NCBI GenBank assembly: GCA_012103325.1
Contig: WLWY01000005.1
Span: 372,001-436,000 of the forward strand
Length of the DNA stretch: 64,000 nucleotides
Direction: 5' to 3'
Origin: Alphaproteobacteria bacterium
GTDB lineage: Bacteria; Pseudomonadota; Alphaproteobacteria; UBA8366; GCA-2717185
Below are positions 24,248-33,059 of the stretch, one piece after another (the stretch's first letter is position 1; every line of letters starts with the position of its first letter). A program made the translations under genes and the position numbers. The notes below the pieces were generated by a model that was not told the DNA's origin, ran no database searches, and saw nothing but the letters and a program-made list of their open reading frames with translations.

Positions 24248-25039
24248 ATGTCCATGCCCACAGCCGGCCTCAGTAAATACGGTCCTGTCCCCAGCCAGTT
24301 CAGTCCCGAAGAATGGGAGGCCCGTTGCGACCTCGCCGCGTGCTATCGCCTTGTCGATCTCTATGGCTGGAGCGATCTGTTCGGGACCCACATCTCGCTC
24401 CGCGTGCCGGGGACCGAGCATTTCCTGCTCAACCCCTACGGCCTGCTCTTCGGCGAGATCACGGCGTCTTCGCTGATCAAGGTCGATCAGGATGGCCAGG
24501 TTGTCGGCGAGGCCGAATACCCCATCAACCCGGCGGGCTTCACGATCCATTCGGCGATCCATATGTCGTCGTATGAACTGAACGCGGTGCTGCACACCCA
24601 TACCCGTGCCGGCAACGCGGTCGCCTGCATGAAGGAAGGCCTGCTGCCCTATCATCAGAAGGCGCTGACGCTCATCGGCTTCGTGTCCTATCACGACTAC
24701 GAGTCGGTTGCCCTCGACCATTCCGAGCGAGAGCGTCTGGTCAAGGACCTCGGCGACGGCCGCATCATGGTGCTGCGCAACCACGGCCTGTTGACGGTTG
24801 GCGAAACCATTGCGGAGGCGTTCTTCTGGATGTACCGGATGGAGATGGCCTGCCAATACCAGGTCGACCTGCTGAGCCTGGGCCGTGAATTACAGCTGCC
24901 ATCGAAGGAAACCCAGGACTACACCATCGAGATGGGCAAGAAACTGTTCGGCAAGGGCGGTAGTGCGTCCAAAAACATGCAGTGGGGTGCGATGACCCGC
25001 AAGCTGGAGCGCGAGGTCGGCACCGACTGGCTGAGCTAG
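24248..25039 (+). CDS. Class II aldolase/adducin family protein
   Basis: A 263-residue protein of the class II aldolase/adducin head family. Zinc-ligand histidines are visible in LHTHTRAGNAVACM and in the later RNHGLLTVG, with the substrate loop near WSDLFGTHISLRVPG. Family members include fuculose-phosphate and ribulose-phosphate aldolases and epimerases, and many bacterial paralogues of unknown role. This one resembles the larger aldolase II proteins of proteobacterial catabolic loci. AAAGGAAA precedes the first ATG; an ATG two codons downstream is equally placed. No sugar genes are adjacent. Confidence 0.88.
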   Translation: MSMPTAGLSKYGPVPSQFSPEEWEARCDLAACYRLVDLYGWSDLFGTHISLRVPGTEHFLLNPYGLLFGEITASSLIKVDQDGQVVGEAEYPINPAGFTIHSAIHMSSYELNAVLHTHTRAGNAVACMKEGLLPYHQKALTLIGFVSYHDYESVALDHSERERLVKDLGDGRIMVLRNHGLLTVGETIAEAFFWMYRMEMACQYQVDLLSLGRELQLPSKETQDYTIEMGKKLFGKGGSASKNMQWGAMTRKLEREVGTDWLS

Positions 25040-25105
25040 CCGTTTTGAAATGCCCCTTTGCTTCGTCTTGAATTTTCAAAAGGCGAAGCGGAATGCAAAC
25101 GCTGC

Positions 25106-25429
25106 CTAATCGTCGTCGCGGTCGTCGTCCCAAATATCGTCGCTGTGCATGCTGTCCATGTCGTCGCGGACGTCGCGCGTGAAGGGCAGATGCTCCTCTG
25201 GGTCGTGATCGCCGGTATCACTGGTCCGTCGTCCGCTGAAGAAAAACACCACGAAGCCCACGACCATGACGATGGCCCCGGGCGTTTCGGCAGGAATCGT
25301 TAAGCCAAACAGATCAAGAGCGAACAGCTCGCTGCTGCCCATGATCAGCAGCAGCACACCGGCTAGGATGATCGTGATCCCGCCGAGCGCGAAGCCGAAC
25401 CGGGCCAGGCGGGATCGCGGCTTTGACAT
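25106..25429 (-). CDS. Small two-helix membrane protein (107 aa)
   Basis: A 107-residue protein with two hydrophobic segments (FALGGITIILAGVLLLIMG and PGAIVMVVGFVVFFFSG) followed by a very acidic C-terminal tail that ends in a run of Asp and Arg (DDDRDDD). Function unknown. The ATG at 25429 is one base from the stop of the DUF924 gene upstream, and its GGAGAAG ribosome site lies inside that gene's end. The two genes are therefore translationally coupled. Confidence 0.8.
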   Translation of the reverse strand: MSKPRSRLARFGFALGGITIILAGVLLLIMGSSELFALDLFGLTIPAETPGAIVMVVGFVVFFFSGRRTSDTGDHDPEEHLPFTRDVRDDMDSMHSDDIWDDDRDDD

Positions 25430-25430
25430 T

Positions 25431-26069
25431 TCACTTCTCCGCTTGGGCGATCCGCACGCCTTGCCCGAAACTTTCCCCGTCCGCCGCCAGGAAGGCGCGT
25501 TCTTCCTCTGTATTCTCCCGGCCCAGCACCTCATTGCGATGCGGGAAGCGGCCGAAACGGGCAACGATGTCGCGGTGGCGGGTCCAGCCGGTGATGCTGC
25601 GCTGGACATAGGCGTGCCATTCCGGTGCCGCGGAATCGTGGAGCTTTTGCAGCAATGCGAGTCCCCGGTCCTGTTCTTCGACCTGCTCCGAATGATGGAA
25701 GGGGTGGTAGAGCCAGATCCGTGCGACCGGATGCAGTTCCTGGTCCAGCTCGTCATCGATGGCACGGTTGACGATTTCGAAGGCGCAGATGTCGCCGCGA
25801 TAGGCATCCGGCGTGTTGCGATACAGGTTCCGGGTGAACTGATCGAGCAGCAGAATGAGCGCCAACGCGCCGTCCGGCGTCGTCTGCCAGTCCATCAAGG
25901 TTCGGGCGCAGGCTTGCGGGACAATCGACCCGAAGCGCGCGCGGATGTCGTCGTCCACTGCGGGTCCACCCTTGTACCACCAGTCGCGGCGTGCGGCGGC
26001 GACCTTTGGCCCGTCGAGGCTCGGGCCGAGCCAGAAGGCAACAATGTCCGCGATGATCGTGCTGCTCAT
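25431..26069 (-). CDS. DUF924 family protein
   Basis: A 212-residue soluble helical protein of the DUF924 family. Characteristic segments are IVAFWLGPS near the N-terminus, LLLDQFTRNLYRNTPDAY, YHPFHHSEQVEEQD and RFGRFPHRNEVLGRENTEEERAFL. The family is widespread in proteobacteria and has no established biochemical role. The start is the ATG at 26069 with a weak upstream AGG. It is the first gene of a pair with a small membrane protein, divergent from an SDR gene. Confidence 0.9.
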   Translation of the reverse strand: MSSTIIADIVAFWLGPSLDGPKVAAARRDWWYKGGPAVDDDIRARFGSIVPQACARTLMDWQTTPDGALALILLLDQFTRNLYRNTPDAYRGDICAFEIVNRAIDDELDQELHPVARIWLYHPFHHSEQVEEQDRGLALLQKLHDSAAPEWHAYVQRSITGWTRHRDIVARFGRFPHRNEVLGRENTEEERAFLAADGESFGQGVRIAQAEK

Positions 26070-26135
26070 GGTAATGTACCTAAAAGAATGGTGAACGCTG
26101 GAATCGGCGGCAACCCTAACCGACGGGAGATTTGC

Positions 26136-26819
26136 ATGTCCACGGCTCTTATTACCGGATGCGATTACGGCATCGGCTTCGAATTTGCGCGGCAATACGC
26201 GGCAGACGGCTGGACCGTGCACGCGATCTGCCTGGACGAGGCGAGCCGGGATAAGGTGAGCGCGCTGTCCGACAACGTGCATTTCCATCATGCGGACGTC
26301 TCCGACCAGGCTGGCGTCGCCGCGCTGGCGGAGGCGTTGAGCGGCGAAGCCATCGATCTGCTGATCAACAATGCGGCGACCTTCGCGCCGGACGGTCCCG
26401 GCACCTTGATGCTGCCCGACATGGATGAATTCACCCGCGTCATGCGGGTCAACGCCGTCGCGCCGATCTACGTTGCCGACGCCTTCGAAAAGCATGTCGC
26501 GCGGAGCGGCACGAAACTGATGGTGTTCATCGGCACGCGATCCGGGTCGATCGGCGACAACGGGTCGGGCGGGCACTATGCCTACCGCTGCAGCAAGACG
26601 GCGCTCAACATGGCGGTAAAAAGCCTGTCCCTCGACTTCGCCGAGCAGGGCGTGATCACCGCCGTGTTGCATCCGGGCTCGGTCGCCACGGAAACCCGCA
26701 AGGGCGGCCAGATCCCCGTGACCGAGAGCGTGACCGGTATGCGCGGCATTATCAGCGGGCTGACGCTGGAACAGTCCGGTTCGTTCCTGCGCTACGACGG
26801 CGGCACTATCGAGTGGTGA
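26136..26819 (+). CDS. Short-chain dehydrogenase/reductase
   Basis: A 227-residue SDR. It has a cofactor motif TGCDYGIGFEFARQY at the N-terminus, a DVSD acidic turn for the adenine, the NNAAT motif and the active-site YAYRCSKTALN (Tyr-x3-Lys) with the catalytic Ser region in GSIGDNG. It belongs to the C-factor-like short SDRs, whose substrates are often unknown. GGGAG precedes the ATG. The stop is followed four bases later by a GNAT gene in the same direction, so it heads a likely operon running to 29441. Confidence 0.9.
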   Translation: MSTALITGCDYGIGFEFARQYAADGWTVHAICLDEASRDKVSALSDNVHFHHADVSDQAGVAALAEALSGEAIDLLINNAATFAPDGPGTLMLPDMDEFTRVMRVNAVAPIYVADAFEKHVARSGTKLMVFIGTRSGSIGDNGSGGHYAYRCSKTALNMAVKSLSLDFAEQGVITAVLHPGSVATETRKGGQIPVTESVTGMRGIISGLTLEQSGSFLRYDGGTIEW

Positions 26820-26823
26820 GAGC

Positions 26824-27228
26824 ATGAAAGTCACGACCGTTGCACCCGGCGACGATGTGTATGCGGAACTGAACAAGCGGCTCGTCGCTTTCAACCGCGA
26901 CCATGTCGATTGGGACGCAGACATATTTACGGTTTGTCTGCGCGACGATACCGGTACGCTACGCGGCGGCGGCCGCGGTATCGTGCGCATGGGTGCGTTG
27001 GAGGTGCGCAGTCTGTGGCTTGACCAGGATCAGCGTCGTGGCGGGTTCGGCCGCGAGATCGTTGAGGAAATCGAAAGCGAAGCCCGCCTGCGCGGTGCGA
27101 CGAAGGCGTTTCTCGACACTTACGATTTTCAGGCGAAGGAATTCTACGAGGGGCTGGGATACGCCGTCTTTGGATCGTTCGAATTTCCAAACGACACGGC
27201 ACGGTTCTATCTCGGCAAGGTGTTGTAG
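26824..27228 (+). CDS. GNAT-family N-acetyltransferase
   Basis: A 134-residue acetyltransferase. The acetyl-CoA-binding region is LEVRSLWLDQDQRRGGFGREIVEEIE (motif A, Q/RxxGxG/A), followed by the C-terminal AKEFYEGLGYAVFGSFE. This short class often acts on amines, antibiotics or amino acids; the substrate is unknown. It starts four bases after the SDR stop and precedes two RidA genes. Confidence 0.88.
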   Translation: MKVTTVAPGDDVYAELNKRLVAFNRDHVDWDADIFTVCLRDDTGTLRGGGRGIVRMGALEVRSLWLDQDQRRGGFGREIVEEIESEARLRGATKAFLDTYDFQAKEFYEGLGYAVFGSFEFPNDTARFYLGKVL

Positions 27229-27275
27229 TATGACCGAAGCCAATTTTCGTCCGTGCCTATTATTCGGAGGGTCCG

Positions 27276-27671
27276 ATGTCCGTCTTTGAACCGATCGTGC
27301 CGCCGGCACTCGATATCCTGCGCGCTAAACGCGGCTATTCGCCAGGCGTGCGCGTCGGCAATTTGCTGTTGATCTCTGGCATGTTGGGCCGCGATTCCGA
27401 TCTTGCCATTGTCGCCGACCCCGAGGCGCAGTTGGTGCAGATGTTCGATAATATGGGCCTCGTGCTCGATGAGGCCGGATGCGGATGGACGGAGTTGGTC
27501 GAAATGACCGCCTATTGCACGCATCTGCAGCGCGACTTCGAGCTGTTCATGACGGTCCGCAAACGCTATCTCGGCGAACCCTACCCGGCCATGACCATGA
27601 TTGGTGTCGCCGAACTGGCGCAGCCGGGCCTGATCTGCGAACTCAAGGGCATGGCCGCAATTCCCGGCTGA
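27276..27671 (+). CDS. RidA-family (enamine/imine deaminase) protein, first copy
   Basis: A 131-residue YjgF/YER057c/UK114 protein. It shows the strand NLLLISGMLGRD, the middle helix QMFDNMGLVLDEAGCGWTEL and AMTMIGVAEL near the C-terminus. RidA proteins hydrolyse reactive enamines or imines formed by PLP enzymes. The Arg that marks the archetype RidA group (usually in a PxRxxV motif) is not evident here, so it may be one of the other Rid subfamilies. GGAGGG precedes the ATG. A second Rid gene follows after 59 bp. Confidence 0.85.
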   Translation: MSVFEPIVPPALDILRAKRGYSPGVRVGNLLLISGMLGRDSDLAIVADPEAQLVQMFDNMGLVLDEAGCGWTELVEMTAYCTHLQRDFELFMTVRKRYLGEPYPAMTMIGVAELAQPGLICELKGMAAIPG

Positions 27672-27730
27672 GGGCGCGCGCCTGCACACTCGCGATCAGT
27701 GGTGGATCGAATCAAAGCAAGGAGTTCTGA

Positions 27731-28114
27731 ATGAAAATCGTCAATCCCGATACGGTCATCAAACCGCTGTCGAATTACGCCCAAGGCGTCGTGCATGCCG
27801 CCAGCGCGGAGCGCATTGTGATTTCCGGCCAGCTCGGTGTCCATTCGGACGGCACGCTGGAAGACGGTCTGGAAGCGCAGATGGAGCAGTCCTGGCGCAA
27901 CGTGCTCGCCGTTTTGGCTGCGGCCGGCTTCGAGCGGGAGCATCTCGTCAAGGCGATCATCTATGTCACGGTGCCGGGACAGGTGCTGGTCTATCGCCGA
28001 GTCCGCGACAAGATGCTGGAAGGTCATCTTTGCGCCAACACCTATCTCGAAATCGCCGGTCTGGCGGGGCCGGACAACCTTGTCGAGATCGAAGCGGAAG
28101 CCGTCAAGGATTGA
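27731..28114 (+). CDS. RidA-family protein, second copy
   Basis: A 127-residue Rid-family protein, not a recent duplicate of the preceding one. It contains RIVISGQLGVHSDGTLEDG, the helix EQSWRNVLAVLAAAGFEREHLVK and a C-terminal strand DNLVEIEAEAVKD. The residue pattern at the usual Arg site is again different (AGPDNLVEIE). Members of these Rid groups act on imines from amine or amino-acid oxidation. AAGGAG precedes the ATG. The neighbouring GNAT follows 16 bp downstream. Confidence 0.85.
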   Translation: MKIVNPDTVIKPLSNYAQGVVHAASAERIVISGQLGVHSDGTLEDGLEAQMEQSWRNVLAVLAAAGFEREHLVKAIIYVTVPGQVLVYRRVRDKMLEGHLCANTYLEIAGLAGPDNLVEIEAEAVKD

Positions 28115-28129
28115 CGCGGACGAGGGAAA

Positions 28130-28621
28130 ATGGAGACGCGAGGGTTTACAATTCGGCCTATGCAGGACGCGGATGCGACTGGGATGCATGACGTGCATAC
28201 GCGAGCCGTACAGCAGGTTTGCGCGCGGATGGTGGAACCGCGCATCGTCGAGGCGTGGTTGTATGGGCGGACACCGGAAGGTTATCTGCGGGCCACCGAC
28301 GAGGGCGGCGAGGCGTTTTGGATCGCCGCGTTGGATAACGGGGAAATCGCCGGCTTCGCCTCCTGGCGGGAAGATGAGCTGGTGAGCTTGTTCGTCGATC
28401 CGGAATTGGAGAAGCGCGGTCTCGGTCGCAAGCTGTTCGCCGCCTGTGAGGAAGATGCCGCCAAGAACGGCCACACGATCGGTCGCTTGATCTCGACGCG
28501 CAACGCGCAAACATTCTATGAGTCTCTGGCGTTCATCTCAGAGCGCGAAGGCTATACCGAAAAGCGCGGTGTGCGGATCCCGCATATCGAAATGCGGCGG
28601 CTTTCAGAACCATCACACTAG
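28130..28621 (+). CDS. GNAT-family N-acetyltransferase
   Basis: A 163-residue GNAT. It has N-terminal FTIRPMQDADATGMHDVH, a central EIAGFASWREDELVSLFVDPELEKRGLGRKLF with the acetyl-CoA loop (KRGLGRKL), and NAQTFYESLAFISER near the end. Substrate unknown. It follows the second RidA gene by 16 bp and precedes the enoyl-CoA hydratase, in what looks like a five- or six-gene operon. Confidence 0.88.
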   Translation: METRGFTIRPMQDADATGMHDVHTRAVQQVCARMVEPRIVEAWLYGRTPEGYLRATDEGGEAFWIAALDNGEIAGFASWREDELVSLFVDPELEKRGLGRKLFAACEEDAAKNGHTIGRLISTRNAQTFYESLAFISEREGYTEKRGVRIPHIEMRRLSEPSH

Positions 28622-28667
28622 GTCATGTATGATATTCCGGAAACTGAATGAAGCGGGGACTCCAGGC

Positions 28668-29441
28668 ATGGCTTTCGAATTCATTGAACTGGACGTTCGG
28701 GCGTCGGTGGGCTGGTTCCGGTTCAACCGGCCGCCGGTAAACGCCGTCCATTGGGAGATGCTGGACGAGTTTGTGCCCGCACTTCAGGAACTCGCGGCGC
28801 GCCCGGACGTGAAAGTCGTGGTGATCGCGAGCGCGCTCGAGCGCTATTTCAGTTCGGGCGCCGACATATCGGCATTCAAGGACACCGAGCCCGGACGCAT
28901 GCAGCATTGGATCGAGAAGACGCATCATCTGGCGCGGGTGATCCGCGCCTTGGATAAACCCGTCCTCGCGGCGATTAGGGGCGTTGCGGTCGGCGGCGGA
29001 CTGGAGATGACGTTGCACGCCGATCTCCGCTTCGCGGCCGAAGACGCGCGGCTGGGGCAGCCGGAAATCAATATCGGCTTCATTCCGCCGATTGCCGGAA
29101 CGCAGAGCCTGGTGCGGCTCATCGGTCGAAGCGAGGCGTTCCGGATGCTTTATGGCGGCGACCTCATGGACGCGGCGGCGGCGTTGCGGATCGGCTTGGT
29201 CGATTCCGTATCGCCGTCCGAGCAGTTGATCGACGACGTCCAAGCGTTTGGGGAAATGCTGGCCAGCAAGCCCGCGAATGCTCTGGCGGCAATCCGCCGC
29301 TGTCTCATCGACGGCGGCGGTCAGACATTCGATGCGGGGATGGAGATCGAGAAAAAGCAGGCCGTCGATTTGGCGGCCCACCCGAACTTCGAAGAAGGCA
29401 TTGCCGCGTTCCTGGACAAAAGAAAACCAAACTGGGTGTGA
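28668..29441 (+). CDS. Enoyl-CoA hydratase/isomerase family protein
   Basis: A 257-residue crotonase-fold protein. Oxyanion-hole segments are FSSGADISAF and IRGVAVGGGLEMTLHADLRFA. The two catalytic Glu positions of enoyl-CoA hydratase appear conserved in GLEMTLH and QPEINIGFIPP. Family members hydrate or isomerise trans-2-enoyl-CoA in fatty-acid or aromatic-acid degradation. I start at 28668; an in-frame ATG at 28629 would add 13 residues. It is the last gene of the SDR-GNAT-Rid-Rid-GNAT run. Confidence 0.9.
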   Translation: MAFEFIELDVRASVGWFRFNRPPVNAVHWEMLDEFVPALQELAARPDVKVVVIASALERYFSSGADISAFKDTEPGRMQHWIEKTHHLARVIRALDKPVLAAIRGVAVGGGLEMTLHADLRFAAEDARLGQPEINIGFIPPIAGTQSLVRLIGRSEAFRMLYGGDLMDAAAALRIGLVDSVSPSEQLIDDVQAFGEMLASKPANALAAIRRCLIDGGGQTFDAGMEIEKKQAVDLAAHPNFEEGIAAFLDKRKPNWV

Positions 29442-29546
29442 CGGAGCACGCTCTACCGGCCTCCACCGCTACTCTCTCGTCGATACGTGCCGTGTCGCTG
29501 ACGCGGAAAACCGCGCTGCACATTGAGCCGCGAGGTTAAGCCAGGC

Positions 29547-31112
29547 TCAGTTTCCCGGGAGGGCTTCGTTGATCGTGGCGACGACTTCGCGCATTCGGAA
29601 TGGTTTTGTGAGGTACGCGCAAAATCCTGCCGCAATGCCTCCCTCAACATCATGCTGCATTGCCGCACCGCTGACCGCCACAACCGGAATGCCGCAGGTG
29701 AGGGGGCCGTTCCTTAATTTGCGCAAGGCATCGAGACCATTCATGCCCGGCAAGTTTATATCCATCAGGATGATGTCAGGCACCACCTCTTCCGCGAGAA
29801 ACAGCCCTGTTTCCGCGTTGTGAGCTGAGATCATGTCCATGTCTGGCTCACGGTTCAGAATATTTTCCATGAGTTGAATGAGATCCGGATTGTCTTCGAT
29901 ATACAGGACCATACGGACAGCGGATTGTATCTGAGAGGGTGCCTGGAGATTTTTTGCGACGCGCGTGTCCGGTTCCGACTCGGCACAATCGGGTGCATCT
30001 GCTGGGGCAATTGGAAGATCAACAAAAAACTTGCTGCCTTTCCCTAGCTCACTGTTAAAGGTGAGCTTCCCGTCCATTTTCTCGACCAGGCTTCGGCTGA
30101 CGGCGAGGCCGATGCCGGCGCCCTCAATCGAACCTTTCTCCATTCCTAGCCGATGAAACGGGGCAAATAGTTGCTCCTGGTCCTGTTGAGAGATGCCGCT
30201 CCCGGTGTCGGAGACCGTGAAGCGCATCATCCCGTCAGGTGTCGGCTCGCAAGCCAGGGAGGCAGCACCGTCTTTTCGATTATATTTTATGGCATTTGCA
30301 AGCAGGTTGATGAGAACCTGCTGTAATCGTGTCTGGTCGCCGCGGATCGCGGGAAATTGTTGTCCCACTGTCCGGTCTGTCAGGGTAATGCCGTTCCGGT
30401 TGGCCAGAGGCTGGGCTATTTCCAGACTTCGCGCAATTACGGCGTCCGGTGCAAAGTTTTCGATCGCAAGCGATATGTTGCCACGCTCGATTCGGGTCAA
30501 GTCCAGGACCGTATCAATGAGATTCAAGAGGTGGTCGCCGCTGCGCAGAATACGATCGACATATTTCTGCTGAACTTCATCCAGAGCACGCTCTTGATCT
30601 GTTGCGAGAAGTTCCGCAAAACCGAGAAGTGCATGAAGCGGCGTCCTCAGCTCATGGCTTATGCTCGATAGGAAATCCGACTTCGCGTTGTTTGCCGTCT
30701 CTGCTTCTTCCTTTGCGTCGACGAGAAGGTTCTGGACGTTCTTTATTTCGGAAATATCGGTCCATAGTCCAATTGACGCGACTTTTTCACCGCGCGAATT
30801 CAAAACGGGGGTCGCATTGTTCAAGCACGGTACATTGGTTCCGTCTGGCCGGCGGAGCGCTATTTCATAGCTACCCAGTTTTCCCGACTTGCGCGCTTCA
30901 ATCTCGTGATGGAACGTCGCTGTATTCGTTTCGTCAACGAACTCGAAAATCGATCGCCCGATGATCTCTTCCTTCGGTAGACCCAATATCCTGCACATTG
31001 CCGGATTGACATCGATCGTTAGAGTGTCGTTATCGATATGCCAGTAGCCTTCCTGCGTTGTTTGCAGCAAATGTTGGAACAACAGGTTATTTTCGCCGGC
31101 CCTGTCGGGCAT
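29547..31112 (-). CDS. Hybrid PAS sensor histidine kinase with C-terminal receiver
   Basis: A 521-residue hybrid kinase with no membrane segment, so cytoplasmic. The order is PAS domain (about 15-125, with GYWHIDNDTLTIDVNPAMC), HisKA (SHELRTPLHALLGFAELL, phospho-His near residue 152), HATPase (NLLANAIKYNRKDG, SDTGSGIS, GAGIGLAVSRSLVEKMDG), then a receiver (LYIEDNP, phospho-acceptor Asp in ILMDINLPGMNG, Lys in LTKPFRM). I use the ATG at 31112 with GGAG upstream. The signal is unknown and no separate response regulator is nearby. It converges on the enoyl-CoA hydratase gene. Confidence 0.92.
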   Translation of the reverse strand: MPDRAGENNLLFQHLLQTTQEGYWHIDNDTLTIDVNPAMCRILGLPKEEIIGRSIFEFVDETNTATFHHEIEARKSGKLGSYEIALRRPDGTNVPCLNNATPVLNSRGEKVASIGLWTDISEIKNVQNLLVDAKEEAETANNAKSDFLSSISHELRTPLHALLGFAELLATDQERALDEVQQKYVDRILRSGDHLLNLIDTVLDLTRIERGNISLAIENFAPDAVIARSLEIAQPLANRNGITLTDRTVGQQFPAIRGDQTRLQQVLINLLANAIKYNRKDGAASLACEPTPDGMMRFTVSDTGSGISQQDQEQLFAPFHRLGMEKGSIEGAGIGLAVSRSLVEKMDGKLTFNSELGKGSKFFVDLPIAPADAPDCAESEPDTRVAKNLQAPSQIQSAVRMVLYIEDNPDLIQLMENILNREPDMDMISAHNAETGLFLAEEVVPDIILMDINLPGMNGLDALRKLRNGPLTCGIPVVAVSGAAMQHDVEGGIAAGFCAYLTKPFRMREVVATINEALPGN

Positions 31113-31245
31113 TTTTACGTCTCCAATACCGATTGGCGCGCGTGCCGCCGCCAACCGTCACAAGCGAGGATACTTAATCGAATGAACTCTCCGGTAATGA
31201 TCGAAAATCCTTAATTGAAGGGAAAAATGTAGGAAAATTTTTCTC

Positions 31246-31287
31246 GTTAGCGCTTTCCTTATACCGGTTAGTGCTTTCCTTATACCG
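31246..31287. repeat. 21-bp tandem repeat in AT-rich promoter DNA
   Basis: Two adjacent 21-bp units (31246-31266 and 31267-31287) share the core GCTTTCCTTATACCG and differ by one base, C/T, at position 6. They sit in a low-GC stretch between the lactonase-like and kinase genes, both transcribed leftward. The spacing of two helical turns suggests a repeated binding site or a recent slippage event. Confidence 0.75.
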
Positions 31288-31333
31288 GAATGTGTTTGGC
31301 TTTATTCCCAATCTCGGGTTACGGCTCACAAGG

Positions 31334-32173
31334 CTAAAAATTGCTCGTTTTGGGAGAGACGGGGAGGTGCCTTGCGTCATTCGGTGGCGCCACGTCCAAC
31401 CGTGCGACGATGCCTTCCAGTTCCGGCGACGGCGCAGGGTAGCGTTGCAGCACCATCGGGTCGTGGCCGGGGACGATGTGGGCGTCGCTGGGGGCAAGTT
31501 TGCGCAGGCGGCGGAAGCCTTCGAGCATTTGGAACATGTTCTCGTGCGTCAGGAACGGCGTGCCGACTTCCAGGCTTTCGTAATAATGCGCCGCGTCTGA
31601 CGCGAGCACGACCCAGCCGCGCCCCGTGTGCACCTTGACCGACTGCATGCCGCGCGTGTGGCCTGGGACGTGGTGCAGGCTGATGCCGGGCGCCAAGTCC
31701 TCGTCGCCGTCATGGAAGACGACGCGGTCGCCATACAGCATAGCAATCATCTGCTGCACGTCGTCCAGCACGAAGGAATGGCGCAGCGCCTTGTGGGTCA
31801 TGGCGCGGCCGGTGATGAAGGACATTTCGCTGTCCTGAATATGGAAGTTCGCCTTGGGGAACAGTGCCAGATTGCCCGCATGATCGTAATGCATATGCGT
31901 GATCACGACGTCCTGCACCGTGTCGGGGTCGGCGCCGACGAGCTTGATGCTTTCTGCCGGGCAGCGCAGGAAGCTGCGGCCGCGCCGCTCACCTTCTTCC
32001 TGGCCGTAGCCGACATCGACGACGATGGTGCGTTCGTCGTTCTTGATGACCCAGACGAAATAATCCATCGCCAGCGGCGCGTCGTGCGGGTCGCCATGCA
32101 CGAAGATCGTCCCGCGCGACCCGACCCGGTCGCCATATTTGATCGCATAGACTTCGTAGACCGGTAGCGTCAT
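31334..32173 (-). CDS. MBL-fold hydrolase, N-acyl-homoserine-lactonase-like
   Basis: A 279-residue metallo-beta-lactamase-fold protein. The metal ligands are in THMHYDHAGN (about residue 92), HVPGHTRGM, LASDAAHYYE and the late VPGHDPMV. This pattern, with HxHxDH and the following GHT, is that of the lactonase (AiiA-like) branch. Quorum-sensing lactones or other lactones are candidate substrates. No signal peptide. The next gene upstream (LLM oxidoreductase) ends 22 bp before this start on the same strand, so the two are probably co-transcribed. Confidence 0.88.
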   Translation of the reverse strand: MTLPVYEVYAIKYGDRVGSRGTIFVHGDPHDAPLAMDYFVWVIKNDERTIVVDVGYGQEEGERRGRSFLRCPAESIKLVGADPDTVQDVVITHMHYDHAGNLALFPKANFHIQDSEMSFITGRAMTHKALRHSFVLDDVQQMIAMLYGDRVVFHDGDEDLAPGISLHHVPGHTRGMQSVKVHTGRGWVVLASDAAHYYESLEVGTPFLTHENMFQMLEGFRRLRKLAPSDAHIVPGHDPMVLQRYPAPSPELEGIVARLDVAPPNDARHLPVSPKTSNF

Positions 32174-32195
32174 GTCGGTTCCTCCCTCGATTGAC

Positions 32196-33059
32196 CTATG
32201 GCGCCAGCGCTTCGAGCGCCTTCATGTCGTAGGGCGCTTCGCCGTCAGGGTCGAAAGGCTGGATGCAGACATGGGTCGCTCCGGCGTCTTTGTGCGCCTT
32301 GAGGCGCGCGCGAATGTCGTCCGCGCTGCCCCAGGCGACCATGCCGTCGAGGAAGCGGTCGGATCCGCGGCCGGTGATGTCTTCCTCGCTGAAGCCGGTG
32401 CGCAGCCAGTTGTTGCGGTAATTGGGCAGGGCCATATAGCGCTGCAGCTGCTTCGAGGCGACGTCGCGGGCCTTGGCGGTGTCGGTGGTCAGGCAGATCT
32501 TCTGCTCGACGCACAGCCACTTGTCGGGGCCGAGGATGTCCTTGGCGATGGCGGTGTGTTCCGGCGTTACGCAATAGGGATGCGCGCCTTCCGCCATGTC
32601 GCGCGACAGGGCCAGCATGTTCGGGCCGAGCGCGGCGAGCACGACGTTGCGTGCCGGTGGATCGAGCGCGATGTTCGCCGCTGCCATGCCTTCCAGATAG
32701 GCGCGCATTGTCGCGACCGGCTTGCCGTAGGTGTGGCCGCGCTGATTGACGACCAGCGGCACATGGGAAACGCCGAGCCCAAAGATGAAGCGGTCGTCAT
32801 AGAGGCTGTTCAGGGTGTCGTGACCGGCCCGTGCGGTAACCGGATCGCGGGCGTAGATATTGGCAATACCGCTGGCTAAGCAGAGTTTCGAGGTTTCGCC
32901 AAGCAGGAATCCGCCGAGCGCCAGCGACTCATACGCCAGCGATTCCGGATACCACAGCACGTCGTAGTTCAGCCGCTCAACACGCTGCGCCAATTCGGCA
33001 AGTTCCGCCTGTGATAGCCCGTTTGTCGAGACCCAAACGCCGTATTTACCCGGTTGCAT
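32196..33059 (-). CDS. LLM-class flavin-dependent oxidoreductase
   Basis: A 287-residue luciferase-like monooxygenase-fold protein. It contains YGVWVSTNGLSQ, LWYPESLAYES, the cofactor-loop region NIYARDPVTARAGHDTL, and DRFIFGLGVSHVPLV. The pattern is close to the F420-dependent LLM group, but use of FMN cannot be excluded. The start is the ATG at 33059 with GGAAGG eight bases upstream; an ATG two codons earlier is too close to it. It shares an operon with the lactonase-like gene and is divergent from an acyl-CoA dehydrogenase gene. Confidence 0.85.
   Translation of the reverse strand: MQPGKYGVWVSTNGLSQAELAELAQRVERLNYDVLWYPESLAYESLALGGFLLGETSKLCLASGIANIYARDPVTARAGHDTLNSLYDDRFIFGLGVSHVPLVVNQRGHTYGKPVATMRAYLEGMAAANIALDPPARNVVLAALGPNMLALSRDMAEGAHPYCVTPEHTAIAKDILGPDKWLCVEQKICLTTDTAKARDVASKQLQRYMALPNYRNNWLRTGFSEEDITGRGSDRFLDGMVAWGSADDIRARLKAHKDAGATHVCIQPFDPDGEAPYDMKALEALAP

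Noticed and set aside
25431-26990. 519-codon minus frame running through the SDR gene into DUF924
   Set aside because: Only the last 212 codons (from 26069) match a known family; the upstream part is antisense to the SDR and GNAT genes.
31246-31287. Tandem repeat considered as a CRISPR array
   Set aside because: Only two adjacent units with no spacers, and no cas genes are in the window.
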